Source of the DNA: Stenogyne calaminthoides
Taxonomy: Eukaryota; Streptophyta; Magnoliopsida; Lamiales; Lamiaceae
Assembly (NCBI GenBank): GCA_037126765.1
Contig: JBBCBC010000037.1
Coordinates: forward strand, 7,817,263-7,881,262
Direction: 5' to 3'
Length of the DNA stretch: 64,000 bases
Shown: positions 21,594 through 34,429 of the stretch, piece by piece
Numbering within the stretch: position 1 is the stretch's first letter
How the letters are laid out: each line of letters begins with the position of its first letter
Made by a program: the position numbers and the translations under genes
Notes under the pieces: model-generated
Databases searched by the model: none
What the model was told of the DNA's origin: nothing
What the model saw: the letters and a program-made list of their open reading frames with translations, nothing else

Positions 21594-23571
21594 CACTAAT
21601 ACACATTTGGGCTTGGACAGCTGTGAAAAATGACATTGGAGAGCGGTTATAACCGCTCTCCAAGCATCAACTGTCCAAGCTTGGACAGCTAATAAAAAAC
21701 CGTTGTCCAAGAAAAGCACTTGGACAGCGGTTTTTAAATGCTTTACAAGTTTTAGCTTGGACAGCGGTTGATAACCGCTGTCTAAGTCAATATTTTTTTT
21801 TAAATTCATTTTTTTTTAAAATTCGTTTATTATTCGTCACCCGGACTTGAGCATTTGTTTAGCATCATATGCTCTCTTAGACATTACATTTCCATCAGGC
21901 AATAGACCACTAACTGTTTCCAGCATACTTGTGAAGCACTCATCGGACAACCCCGGTGAAATTGCTTTTAGGTTGAACAATATCAACACAGCTGACAGTT
22001 TTGTTGCCTTCTTACACCCGGGCCACAGTGGTAATCCAGCAGAATCCCTTAACTTCTCTGACATATAAGGGTGATCTCGCAGATCATCGTCATCCCCACT
22101 TGATGTATCAACAGTCGGTACATCATCGAAAATATCCGCATCCATTGTATCTTCAAACCTAAAGTCAGTTTCTAGGTTGCTTGAGCTATATCCATCTCTT
22201 CCCTCACCATGATATGTCCAAACGGTGTATGTTTTATCAATGTCGTGAATCATCAAGTGGTCAAACAGACTTTCTCGACCACTAACGGTTTTTCCATTCA
22301 TACATTTCCAACACGGACATGGAATGTACCGAGGGTCGGTGCAGTGTCTAATTGCATGATTACAAAATTCTTTCACCCCATTACTATACTCATCTGATAA
22401 TCGATCTGCTCGAACCCACTTTCGATCCATATAGAACTAGAGATGCCTATAGAAAAGGCAATATGAAGTGTTTCTCAAGATAATGTATATATCCTAATGT
22501 ATTAAACCTAAAAGTATTACAATCCTAATGTATAAAACTTGCATATAGAATGTGGTAGTACCTAAGGTTTGTATATTGCATGTATCTAAGGATTTGTTGC
22601 ATCTCAAAACAGTGTATATAACCTAATGTACCATCATTAATCATCTAGCAACACACTACTATTCATTCACCAAATCATCAAATTAATATAACCAAAATAT
22701 ATCCTAATGTATTAATCCTAATTTATGCTTAAATCCTCACACAAGCATATTATCAAACACCCTGAGTGCATCAATTGTTCATATCTAAGTTAGTATAAAA
22801 AATCAAGTCAAGCCACACAATATATATTCATCTCTAACAAGTTGTTCATCTCTAACACTAACAACATTAATCCTAATAAATTAACATTAATTTATGCTTA
22901 AATCCTCACACAAGCATACTATCAAACACCTTGAGTGCATCAAACACCAATATATAGCCCAAATTAAACAGAAAACAGACCCAAATTAAATAGCCCAATC
23001 AACAAAAAAAATATGGCACATCATTTTAGTTTTAATCCCAAAATAGAAAAAGGTTGAGAGTAGGTTTGAATTAGGGCTCTTACCTGATGACGCAGCGGGA
23101 GAAGGAGAAAGACGACGGCGGAAAGATGACGGCTAGGGCTTCTGGTTCGATTTGGGGAAGAGGGAGGAGGAGGCTAGGGCTTCTGGTTCGCGATTTGGGG
23201 AAATATAAGAGGTAATGTGAAGACGACGACGGCGGCGGAATGGGAGGACGAGCGACGGAGTTCGATTGGAAGGAGACGCGCGATTTAATTTGGGGAAAAA
23301 TTGAAGTCTGGTTTGCGATTTGGCTAGAATTTAAATTTTCCGAACACTTGGACAGCGGTTCCAAACTATTACCTTGGACAGCGATTCAAAACCGTTGTCT
23401 AAACCCTTGCAGCGGTTGTCAACCGCTGTCTAAAATAGAAACTTGGACAGCGGTTGATAACCGCTGTCTATTTTTTTAATTAAAACAATCTCCCAAGCTA
23501 TAGCTTGGAGAGCTTTTTAAAAAAAGGTTGTCCAAGTGCACTGTTGTCTGTTTCTCAAATGTGTAGTAGTA
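21594..23571 (-). mobile_element. CACTA element, non-autonomous, unit B
   Basis: The left end CACTAATACACATTTGGG at 21594 is preceded by ACG as in unit A. At the right end the last bases read TAGTAGTAGCG instead of TAGTAGTGACG, and the preceding 20 bp differ from A and C, so this terminus is damaged or misread. Subterminal palindromes are present on both sides; an extra AT-rich string lies next to 21810. Its position in the unit is identical to A and C, so the insertion predates the amplification. Confidence 0.9.
21837..22430 (-). CDS. CACTA transposase-associated-domain ORF, 197 aa
   Basis: Same protein as at 4130-4720, one residue longer (AISPGLSDECF in place of AAHQLSDECF) with a handful of substitutions, all in frame. 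The Cys/His block at residues 22-60 is intact. It ends KQMLKSG where the full transposase would continue. Confidence 0.8.
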   Translation of the reverse strand: MDRKWVRADRLSDEYSNGVKEFCNHAIRHCTDPRYIPCPCWKCMNGKTVSGRESLFDHLMIHDIDKTYTVWTYHGEGRDGYSSSNLETDFRFEDTMDADIFDDVPTVDTSSGDDDDLRDHPYMSEKLRDSAGLPLWPGCKKATKLSAVLILFNLKAISPGLSDECFTSMLETVSGLLPDGNVMSKRAYDAKQMLKSG

Positions 23572-23782
23572 GCGTCTTTACTAATTTATATCAATAATAT
23601 ATATATAATTTATTCCATGCATTAGACTTTTTCAGAGTTATACATATATTATTAGTGTTTTAAATTTATTTCATTAATATAGTCTATATATGAAATCATG
23701 TGTAATACATGCATGTAGACAAAACTAGTTGCTAATTAACCTATTAAGCGGCTAATCCTCGAGACATTCTTTCATTCATCAT

Positions 23783-25522
23783 CTATTTTTGCAACCTATA
23801 AGTTGGAATGGCCATGAGATGCTTAGCCTTGCCAGTCACCAAGCCGGAGTGTTCGGACATGTCCAAATCCTCGGGCAGCATCCCATCAGGAATTTCCCAA
23901 TCGAAGCAATGAACCAATTGTGCGACCACTAACTGGATCACAGTCAATCCCAATTGCAATCCAGGACATCCCCTTCTTCCGGATCCAAAAGGTATTAGTT
24001 GAAAGTGATGCCCACGAAGATCTACGTTATTGTTTCCAAGAAACCTGTCAGGTGAAAACTTTTCAGGCTCGGGCCAGGCATCAGGGTCTCTCCCGATAGC
24101 CCAGACATTCACAAAGAGTTGAGTATTCTTTGGTATGTGGAATCCGGCGACTTCACAGTCTTGCATGGATTCATGGATTAGCAATGGGCCAACTGGATGG
24201 AGCCTTAGTGATTCCCTGATCACATAATCTAGGTACTTAAGCTTGGAAAGATGTGATTCCTCTACCATTTGGTTCATTCCCACGATTTCTTCTAATTCTT
24301 TCTGGAGTTTCTTCATTACTATAGGATGCTTGATTAATTCTGAGAGTGTCCATTCTACTGCTGTTGATGAAGTGTCAACTCCTGCAATCAACATATCCTG
24401 CATGCATGTGTTCAGAAAATTTTAAAAAAAAAGATTAATTTCACATTTTTCAATTATAGCAAAAAACCTGCAAAACCAGCTTTTTAAATACCGTTGCAAT
24501 TCTATTAGCTATTGCTGACGTAACAATGCATGAAAAAAAAGATGGTGCATGTGTATTAAAATGAAACAGTATAAAAAAAATAATAGAGTAATATATGATG
24601 AATTTAGATGGGGTTGTCGTACCAATAGCACGGCCTTGACATTACGGTGATCAAAGGCGATATCAGCACCTTCAGACTCCATAATATTGAGCATAGTATC
24701 TACAAAATCTTGAGTTTGTTTGTTCCGGCCAGCTGCAGCTTGTTTGTGAATATGATCGTAGATGATCCTTTCCAGAAACCCATCATAAATCTTGCTAAGC
24801 TTCTCCATCCGACGAGCGACACCCTGGAAATCAAACTTCCTAATAAATGGAAAACAATCTCCCAGATTGAAAGTTCCAATAACCTCGGTTGTCTCTTTCA
24901 TCATTTCTTTAAAACCCCCCTTAATATCGTCTGCACCCAAATCCTTATCCGTAAACTTCCTTCCGAACACCATCAAACAAATGATGTCAGCAACCAGGGA
25001 AGCGATCCGGACGCCCAGGTCGACAGTTTGGCCGGTCTCAGCAGCCTGCTGCAATGAACTCACCAGCTGCCCAAGCTCAGCCTTTCTCACGCCCACAAAC
25101 TCGCTAATTTTGAGGTTGCTCAAGAGCTCCGTTTTGCAGAGTTTTCGCATGTTTCGCCAGTATTTGTTGTATTTCCCAAAGATTATGTCTCTGTTTTCGT
25201 AGGTAACCAACGTTGAGGCCTCGTAATGTGGCCGGTCCGCGAAAACAAGGTCGTGGGTCTTGAGGACGAGCTCGGCTGCATCCGGGGACGAGACCACCAC
25301 AGTGGAGACACAGCCGAAGCGGACGTGCATGATCGGGCCGTGTTTTCGGGCTAAGCGGTGCAAATCTTGGTGTGGGTTTTTACTCATCAAGTGTAAATGG
25401 CCTACAATTGGAAGCCCTATTGGCCCTGGAGGAAGTTTTTTCTTGTTTTCCCGATTTAGAAATAATTGGCGAACCAGATAAAGCAATACAATGATCGCTA
25501 ATATTAGCATTAGCATTGCCAT
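23783..25522 (-). CDS. Cytochrome P450, CYP71 clan (CYP736A-like), copy B
   Basis: Exons 25522-24623 and 24397-23783, 504 residues, same splice sites as copy A. All P450 signatures are kept: hinge PPGPIGLP, AGVDTSS, ESLR, PDRF, FGSGRRGCPG. Differences from A include His for Gln in the (Q/H)YEAST segment and Val for Leu in CE(L/V)AGF, so the protein is presumably equivalent. The start codon matches A and is preceded by GGTTTAGATATAAAG-type sequence (plus strand) shared with copy C. Confidence 0.93.
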
Positions 25523-26028
25523 ATTGGTTTAGATATAAAGAGCTAAGGGTTAGAAATTGAGGTATAATTGTATCAAATAGCAAGCTAGCTAATTGGTGTA
25601 GAAAATACACGGCTTGACACCCTCATTTAAATATAAAATTTGTTGGCTACTCATTTCATTATCAATCCTAACGTCCAAAAATTGCTTTGTTAACTTTTCC
25701 ATATAGACCCCAAGTTCACGTTCGACGAATTCCAAGTCTTATGTTGAATATGTTGGAATGGAAAAATTCTGCAACTATGCACCATTAAATTTTACTATTG
25801 GAAAATTATTCATGGCACTTTTTTTCAATATTTCTTTCTCTTCAAATGTTATTATGTTTTTTTTTCAAAATGTATTCATGAAAGAATAATTTACCCAATA
25901 GCTAAATATAGCATTGTCCTGTTGGAATTTCGCCTAGATCGGTAATGGAGGATGACTACTTACATTAGCTGCGGAAAAATACCTCAAAATTATGTTTATT
26001 TAGGTGACCGAATTTATAGAGGAGATAT
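25523..26028 (-). promoter_or_regulatory. P450 5' flank, copy B
   Basis: Equivalent of 7817-8320. The candidate distal AT-rich TATA-like string is about 110 bp upstream; no gene is present. Confidence 0.35.
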
Positions 26029-27310
26029 TAATTTTTAGCTAAATTTATTTTAAAAAGTTCTTTTTATCAATAATTTTAATTTTTTTTTTTTAGCCAAGAT
26101 AATATTTTTTTTGGGATGAATTTATAAATAGCCAAACATAAATAAAAGTTCTTTTTTGTCACAAAATTTATAATCATTATTTTTTACGTAAGAGAATATA
26201 TTTTTTTTCAACTTTACCCATTTTTTATGCTTTCATTATTTAAGTTCGTAACACCATACATACATCCCGTACCAACATTATTTCAGCCCGTACCACCCTT
26301 CAATTAACTCCGTACCACTATTACTTCAATCCGTAAATATTGTTTCTGTCCGTACCACCATTCTATTAACTCCGTACCACCATCAGTCTCGTACCACACT
26401 TATTTTAACCTCGTGCCACCTTTATTTTAACACCATACCGCCATCATTTCAACTCGTACCATAATTTAATTCAACTCGTACCATCAATTTTAAATTTGTA
26501 CCACAATAATTAATTTCGTACTACAATATATTAACTCCGTACCACCATTTTTTAAATTTTTTTTGTTGACTTCATTAAGGGTATAATTGCCAAAAAAATT
26601 ATTATCTTGGCTAAAAAAGAATGAAATAAAACACTTTGATAAAAAAAGAACTTTTTAAATAAGAATGGGCTAAAAATGGGGGTTTTCTCTGTTTTTATCA
26701 TGTATACCCTCATCTCTATTTTTTAAAAAGACCAGTTCTTTTATTTGTCTTTTCTTTCATTTATCAATAAAGTATAGTACGGGTTAAAAAATTGTGGTAC
26801 GAGGTGAATTAATGGTGGTACGGGCTTAAATAAAATGTGGTACGAGGTGAATTAATGATGGTACAGACTTCAATAAAGTGTGGTACGAGTGAAAAAAAAT
26901 GGTGGTACGAACTTAAATAAAATGTGGTACGGGGTGAACTAATGACAGTACGACCTAAATAATGAGTGGTACGGAGTAAATTAATGGTGATACACATTTA
27001 ATAAAGTGTGGTAAGGGTTAATTAATGGTAGTACAATCTTAATAAAATGTGGTACGAGATGAATTAATGTTGTGTAGTATTAGAGTGTTGATCGGATGAG
27101 GGAGAGAAAAAGTTCTAATTTTTAAGAAAAAAAGCCGCTATTATTTTTTAAAGAATGCAACTATTTATTTTAGTTTTTTTAATTCTTTTAATTAATTAAA
27201 TAGAGGTATAAGAGACTAAATAATAATTTTTTTGGCTAAAAAAAATAAATTAAAATTTAATGACATAAAAATTATTTACTTCTACATTGGGCTATTTATA
27301 ACTCTACTAC
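26029..27310. mobile_element. Fold-back-like element with opposed ~21-bp arrays, unit B
   Basis: Equivalent of 8321-9600: left GTACCACC array about 26250-26550, right reverse-complement array about 26770-27060. It differs from A by scattered substitutions. Confidence 0.6.
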
Positions 27311-27594
27311 CCCAAATTTATATCCCGGAGTCTTTTTATGGAATCTACTTTTTTGTCCGATTTAATAACTGATAAAAATTTCAGTAAAGTTTTATGGTTT
27401 TAATTCAATAATAATATCTTTTAACATACATAATATTACTATATGTTAATAATTTTGAGATGAAAATATCCCACAAAATCAAACATGTGAAAATTTTGAT
27501 ACTTCGTATGCCATATTCTCTTTGAAAAAAAGAGAATTCACGAAATACTATTTATAAATCATTTAATTACATTAAATAACCCACATAAACAATA

Positions 27595-28057
27595 GTGTGA
27601 TGACGATGTATCGGAGTCGCCTTCCTAATCAAGGCTCAAGAGCTAATTTCAATAAAGGGAGCTGGAATAATGTTAAGGTAAATTTAATTTATTAAGTTAT
27701 CAAATTAATATAAAATAATTATAATTGTAATACGTGATTATAATTGCTAATCAATGTCATGCGAGGCAACGAGATAGCGACCACTGTGGACATTTTGTGT
27801 GCTGTTATATTGAAGATATAATATGCGCTTCTCAAACGGTGGTTCCTATCAACGTAAGTCAATTTATCGATTTATTTAAATTATTATTAATTGAATAAAA
27901 ATTCATACTATATATCTAACTATATTGATTAATTGATCGTTGTTTGCAGTTTGTCTATGATCGTCCGGTCAAGTCTTACTCCAAACAAAGAATGAACAAA
28001 TGGAAAATGGATTGGACATGGTACATTTACAATCGATTCTTGTATAATTATAGATAG
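27595..28057 (+). pseudogene. Ulp1-like protease C-terminal remnant, unit B
   Basis: Equivalent of 9896-10346, with the Cys exon at about 27758-27853 and the last exon at 27950-28057. The acceptor CAACAG|GTACCGAGG of unit A reads CAATGTCATGCGAGG here, so the splice site and the first codons of the Cys exon are destroyed. This is either a mutation or a local consensus error at a CAG. Confidence 0.7.
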
Positions 28058-28546
28058 AGTGGGATAACTTTTGGTAGCATGTTACTTATATATATATTTG
28101 TATTGATATACTTCATGCATGTTTTAATTTGTTGTATTGGACGGATATTTATTTCATGATGTGTATGTGTTTATTAATTTATTTGATATTTTGGTATTAA
28201 TTGGACGTACGTATATATATTATCGTGTGGTATAAAATTTGGTTTTGATTTTATATAAACAGGATTTTAAAAATATAAATTAAAATTTAAAAAAAATATT
28301 GGACAACGGTTTTTAACCGCTGTCCAAGTGTATTAATATATATATATATATAAAAGACAGCGGTTACAAACCGTTGTCTAAGTGGTTAACTTGCAATGCG
28401 GTTAAAAACTGTTGTCTTAGTGCAATACCTTGGACAACGATTTTTTATCAGTTGTCCAAACTTGGACAGCTGTTACTTGGAGAGCTGTTATAACCGCTCT
28501 CCAAGGTCATTTTTAACAGTTCTCCAAGCCCAAATCTGTATTAGCG
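28058..28546 (+). mobile_element. 3' terminal region of truncated CACTA element, unit B
   Basis: Subterminal GGACAGCGGTT/AACCGCTGTCC palindromes at about 28300-28510 are cleaner than in unit A. The terminus CAAGCCCAAATCTGTATTAGCG ends at 28546. Confidence 0.75.
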
Positions 28547-29667
28547 AGTAAAGACTTCATACAGTTATATTGTTGGGACCGAAAAAAAAAAATACTATAT
28601 GGAGGTTATTTCTAAATAGAGTTTTTACATAGAAAAATATTATTTTTAAGAAAAAAAATAATATTTAATATATTACATTTTATACTACATGTATGTAAAT
28701 TCATTAAAAAATAATTTAACTAGTAAATATGAATTTGACTAAAATAAATACATGCACTTTGATAATATAAAATACTATATGAACTAATCAGATGAGTTAT
28801 TACGTACGCGGTAGTTGAAGGATATAGTGACAAGTCATAAAATTAAGATGTTTCAGAATTAACCATAAATAAATATTTTAAACTATCTTAAACTTATTGT
28901 AGTAATATATAATTTTTATATAAATAATGTCATTAATTCTTATATAGAGACATAAATTTTGAAGACGGGACCGAAAAAATATATGACTAATTACAATGTG
29001 AAGTTTATTCCTAAATATAACTGGTATCGAAGTTCGGGGACCGTGATTTTTTATTACTATAGAGAGGTTATTCCTATATAGAGTATTTTTATAGGGCGTT
29101 TTTACTGTATTTATATATTATTTAATTATATTAAATATTCGAGTCTTTTCATTAATTTTTTTGAGTTACAACCAACTTGAAAGAGGAAATTCGAAAGTGA
29201 CAACCTTCGCAAATTAATTGATAAGCTCACACCTCTTATAAGAAAATGAAGAATTCGCGACCAAAATTTTCAAATGTCTATAAAATTTTTCTACAAAAAT
29301 AATTTGGTCCTTAAAAGTGATTATTGTCTAGGATTTGCCTACCAATTTTTAGAAAAATCTATGAAAAGTTACCTACACAAAATAATTTTCTAGGCAAACA
29401 AATTACTTACCATGAAACTACCTACACATTCCTAACTTCCGTAGGCAAACTAATTAACTACAAAATATAATTCCCTAGACAACTTACATTTTTGTATGCA
29501 ATTATATTTGTGGTTTAGAAATGACTTACAAATAAATTTACCTACGAATTACATTCCGTAAGCAAATTTACCTAAGAATAAAAATACCTAGACAAATTGA
29601 AATATTCCCTAGACAATCTTCTATTTTTTGGAATATTCCATAGACAACCCTCTATTTTTTTGTAGTG
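28547..29667 (+). mobile_element. AT-rich stretch ending in a second CACTA-type terminus, unit B
   Basis: Equivalent of 10848-11968. Subterminal CCTAGACAA words lead to ATTTTTTTGTAGTG at 29667. No partner end found. Confidence 0.5.
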
Positions 29668-29827
29668 ACACCTAGTGATGGAGCTAGAAAATTTGCTCAA
29701 GGATCCCACTAAATAGATAAAATAAAGATAAAAAATTATTTGTGTTTGGTTCAAATTTGATAGTGAACTCAGTATCACATTTTATTATATGACGTATCCC
29801 TATTGAGTACATTTTATTATTTTTCTG

Positions 29828-30200
29828 GAATTCCACAAGACAAACACAGTTTCTTTTCTGGAACCGCGGAGTTGTAACTTGGAATTCCACAAAACAAAGC
29901 CATGAATGGTACACTTGGTGGTCGGGCTGGTCCAAAAATTAGACAAGATTAGTAAATAGACAAAGTCTTGTTTGTAAAAATCACTAAGTGCACCGTGTAT
30001 TTTTAAAATATATAATTTATTTTTTAAAATTTTAATTTATTTTAAGCAGTAAAATGATGTGCGGCTGAACAACCGTGGAGGGTATCCTAAAAATAGGGGG
30101 TTTGTCCATTCAAGAAGAACGAACAGGTGAAGGAGAAAGAACTTTGGGTTAAAGAGGGATCCACGTGTTTTAATTTTGGTAGGATCAAATTCAATGGTTT
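29828..30200 (+). repeat. Relic of a duplicated kinase promoter region, unit B
   Basis: Matches 33645-34000 in the same orientation; equivalent of 12130-12500. Confidence 0.7.
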
Positions 30201-30239
30201 TTAAATTTGGTGATTTCTGCTTTTATATAAATAGATTAT

Positions 30240-30714
30240 TTTGATGTTTTAATTTTAATTTTATAAATTATTAAAAGTTTTAAAATTGATCATTTAACCT
30301 GCTGTAGCATGTCACTAAATAGGTAACCATCATACATTTATATTTTTCTTTTAATTCAAAATGTTATTTAGACTTTTTTAATCTAATAATTTTAGGTCGA
30401 GTTTTTTCTGCGTATTGTTTTCGGAAGGAAGAGTGATTCCTGCATATTTTGGATTATTTTTTTATTTTTTTCGATTAGTTTAAACAAGATAAATTGTCCC
30501 AATTCACATTGTTTTTTAATATACAAATAGTTTTTAAATCCAATCTAGGGCCTAAGAAAAAATTATTAGGATTAAAAAATTTAAAGTGGCTCTTCAAAAT
30601 TAAAGAAAAAAAGAAAATAACTATACCTATGGCGGTTACCTGCTTTGTAACCTGCTCCAGCAGGTTAAATGACCAATTTTAAATTTTTTTATAACTTGTA
30701 GAATCAAAATCAAA
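30240..30714. repeat. Inverted-repeat MITE-like element, unit B
   Basis: The left arm TTGATCATTTAACCTGCTGT and the right arm CCAGCAGGTTAAATGACCAA are well preserved. The interior near 30640 holds further CCTGCT words absent from unit A. Confidence 0.65.
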
Positions 30715-31175
30715 TTGTCAAAACAATCGGGATCAATTTCAAAATGATGCAAAAATAACTAAACTAAAAAAACTTAATCCCATATATAAAAGTAGAAGTT
30801 TGTCGAAATTTTAAGAATGCATATTTGAGCAAGTGTTGTCACACTTCTTTGAGTTGGTCTCCCATGAACCAGTTATATGCTATGAACTTAGATTATTTAA
30901 CCAATTTCACTCATTTCCAACACATTTTTCTAAATCACTAAACTTGACCCGTATTATACCGTGGGTAGGTTCAAATGCTATGACTTAAAAACAAGATTTA
31001 TAACATGAACCAGGTCTTCACAAGTTTTTGTCTACTTTTTTACGGTGAAGGGGTATACCCCACTCTCTAACAAAGATAGTGTCTTAGTAACTTTAATATA
31101 ATTAAATTCGAACTAATTTAATAAATTTTGAACATTTCAAATGAAATTTTCCCAAGAAAGGGTATCCTAGATTTA

Positions 31176-31530
31176 GGGATTTAAATCGAAATGGTCCCGT
31201 AACTTTGCATCTTTATTGAAAAGGTCTCGTATATATCACATGTTTCAATTTAGTTCCGTATGTTTTCAATTTGTGCCGATTTAGTCCCAAATAACCGGAA
31301 ACGGGTCAAACTACCCAAAAACGACGTTATTTTAGGGGCGCGTGTATCAATTTCGGTCGGGAATTTATCATAAAACGACGTCGTTTTTGGGTAGTTTGAC
31401 CGGTCTCTGGCAATTTGGGACTAAATCGACACAAATTGAAAACATACGAGACTAATTTGAAACATGTGATATATATAGGATCTTTTCAATAAAGGTGAAA
31501 AGTTACGGGACCATTTCGATTTAAATCCCC
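31176..31530. mobile_element. MULE-type MITE, unit B
   Basis: Same long inverted arms as 13482-13835 and the same 9-bp flanking repeat CTAGATTTA (31167-31175 and 31531-31539). Both arms are intact, including AAGTTACGGGACCATTTCG near 31500. Confidence 0.87.
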
Positions 31531-31700
31531 CTAGATTTAACACGAGCGGCTTTAATCCGTAAAACGAATATTTTAATCATCAATTTTTATTTTCAAAAGG
31601 AAAAAACACTTTGTATTTCTTGCAGCATCAATACGGTATAGATACTTTGGTCTTTTGATCATCAATTTTTATTTTAACAGAAAAAAGAAAAAAAAACACG

Positions 31701-32349
31701 TTGAATTTCTTGCAGCATCAATACGGTATAGATACTTTACCGTACACAATACGTGTTGGGTCAACCCACGGAATAATCAAGTGGAATTCAGGGAACTGGT
31801 CTGGTGGGTGTGAGAGGAGAGTCTCTCTCAATTGTGAGGCTCGGAGTAATAGGACGACTGATGGGTTTTTGAATCTCAAGATGATGAAACTTGCGAATTA
31901 TTCGGACATGTGGGCAGCCCCAGAAAGTCAGTGTGAAAATCGATGTTTGAGGAATTGTTCTTGCCTTGCTTTTGGTTATGACTTCAATGCTGGGTGTGTG
32001 TTTTGGAATCGACCCTTAATTGACGTACAAAGTTTTCCAGGCGGCGCGGCCTCTGATCTTAATATTCGCGTCTCATTCTGAATTAGGTGACTTTTGTTAC
32101 TGTTTTAATTATATATATGATCTCCACCAAGATTATGAACCAATTTCATCCATGTTCGTGGTATATTACAATAAACAGATGTCTCGATTAGTCTTTTTGA
32201 CATGATTTTGGGAATTCAGGTACGAAAATGTGGATTGATCAGGACAATATTGTAACTTTTATAGATCCAAGAATATCAAGTTCAAGTAATCGGGGAGAGG
32301 TGTTGAGGCGCATGCATATCGGGTTGTTGTGTCTCCAAGAGGAGGAGCG
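31701..32349 (+). pseudogene. Receptor-kinase fragment (PAN plus kinase C-terminus), unit B
   Basis: Equivalent of 14006-14654. The PAN part runs to the stop at 32081 and the kinase last-exon piece lies at about 32221-32349. Confidence 0.8.
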
Positions 32350-32475
32350 TCATATCCATAGGCGAGGCACGAACAATTCCTTAAGCATTGGCCTTCACAT
32401 TTGAAAGGGCTTCTCCTCAAACAACCACTGCTCCAGTTGCTTGAATCCCATTCCGTATTATTCAGGGGGTAATAT
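32350..32475 (-). pseudogene. Receptor-kinase fragment on the opposite strand, unit B
   Basis: Minus-strand NNTEWDSSNWSSGCLRRSPF followed by KCEGQCLRNCSCLAYGYD; the frame then runs antisense into the plus-strand kinase fragment. Same fused junction as in unit A. Confidence 0.7.
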
Positions 32476-32803
32476 CTAGCGAGAGAATTTCGTCTCATCT
32501 AAAAGCTCGAGCTTGTAGAGAGGGTCGAGAATAATCTAGGCCTAATCATTGCCTCGGCTCTCTGAAGAGGAGGCCCAACAGAGTGGACAATTTAAATGGG
32601 TGGAGTGTTTTCACGGGAACCGAACCCACAACCTGGACTCTGATACCATGAGAGAATTCCGTTTCATCTAAAAGCTCGAGCTTATAGAGAGGATCGGGAG
32701 TAATCTATTTATTTAATTTACCTCAACAGGGAGAAATGCAGAGGTAGTTACCACATTTTTTAATCATAACTCATCCAATAGACAATACACAAAATATATA
32801 TTA
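32476..32803. repeat. Direct repeats around a tRNA-Met-primer-like site, unit B
   Basis: Equivalent of 14781-15111. ATCTAAAAGCTCGAGCTT occurs twice with CTCTGATACCATG between. Confidence 0.35.
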
Positions 32804-33074
32804 CTCCCTCCATCCTAATCATAATGACATTTTTACGAACATAAGGATTTAGTGGAATAGTGATAAAGTGATAAAATGGTGGGATATGAAAAGTTGTTTA
32901 TTAGTATTTTATATGATAAAGTGATAAAGTGATGAGTAATTGGGGGTAGAAAGTGTTATTTATTAATATTTTATGTGATAAAGTGATAAAGTAATAAAGT
33001 GTGTAAATAACTTTACCATTATGATTGGGACGAAAATATGAGGTACTTTACCATTATGATTAAGACGGAGGGAG
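32804..33074. mobile_element. Stowaway-like MITE, unit B
   Basis: CTCCCTCCATCC / GACGGAGGGAG termini with TA on each side; interior as in unit A. Confidence 0.88.
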
Positions 33075-34429
33075 TAAAAATAATAATAATTGGGGATACA
33101 AGTATACAACTGTATCCAATGTCACTCAACTAGCTAGTTCTGTACTGCAGTCATCGACCAGTAAACACATTTTTCACTTTTAAGTAGTAGTGGTAAGTCA
33201 TAAGTGGTAACGATGGAGTGTATATATTTTTTGAAAACCGAAAGCATTAATTATATGTTACTACGAAAGGCCAAAACAGCATCAAACATAATGTTGTAGC
33301 AGTGTAGGAACCGCTTTGCATGCATGTGGTGGGGTGTTGAAAAGTCTCCTCGTAACGCAGATTCGAACCCACGTACTGAAATATTTTGAAGGTTTATCTT
33401 GAGAATCGAAACATGTTGACTCTCCCTCACAACTCACAAGTGTTGGCTACTCGGACATATCACTCGATTATATCTCAACTGGCTGAGGGGTCAACTGTAT
33501 GGGTGGGAGAATTTCTCGTTTTATGTTCCATATTATTAATGTTATATATGAACTTATGATAATGTTGAGCAACATTAATTTATTGAACGGAAGATGTCAA
33601 AGAGAGCTAGTATTTTGGTTCTCTACGTAACAAGATATTTTTTGCCAGTTTCTTTTCTAGAACCGAGGAGTTGTTGGAATTCCACAAAACAAAATCATGA
33701 ATGATAGTCAGGCGGGTCCAAGAATTAGACAGATATATTAGAAAATAGGCAAAGTTTTGTTTTTATATATGCACCAGATGCACTGTATAATTCAAGTGCA
33801 TTTTTAAAATTTATTTTTTGAAACGTTCAACTTGTTTTAAGCAGCAAGACGATGTGCAGTTGAACCGTGGAGTCTATCCTAAAAATAGGGGCTTTGACCA
33901 TTCAAGAAGAACGTACAAACCGGTGAAGCAGAAAGAACTAAGGGTGAAGGAGGGATCCAACGTATTTAATTTGGGTAGGATCAAATCCAGTTGTGCAGAT
34001 TTTACATCAGGGCAATATTCTTTTGCGCAAGACTTTGTCATAAACTAATTAGGGGTGCAAATATCTTGACTCACATAGACTTGCGTCAAGTCATTACCAG
34101 TTACGAGTTACAAGAGCTAAAATATTTCGAGGCCCTTTCGCCAAGCCCAATGGGCTCCATGATTTGATTCGTTAGATCCAAATATCAGTTAAGACCTACC
34201 GTGAAGGGAGGGGCAATGAGCACAAATTAGACTTAATACTTTCCAATTCCATCGTGTGGCCCCGAAAATGGAGAAAAAAAATGTAAGAATTATGTTTATT
34301 GGTTGAATATTCAAAACCACATCATACTGCATTAAATATTCAACTAAATGGCGCAGTTAAAACTCCAACTATAAAAACTAGTGCAAATCATCATAATCCC
34401 ATGCATTCTTCCCATCTCTAGTCCGAACA
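33075..34429 (+). promoter_or_regulatory. Kinase C upstream region with TATA box
   Basis: No gene. The part 33645-34000 is the paralogue of 29828-30200. TATA box CTATAAAAAC at 34369-34378, 52 bp before the start codon. Confidence 0.5.
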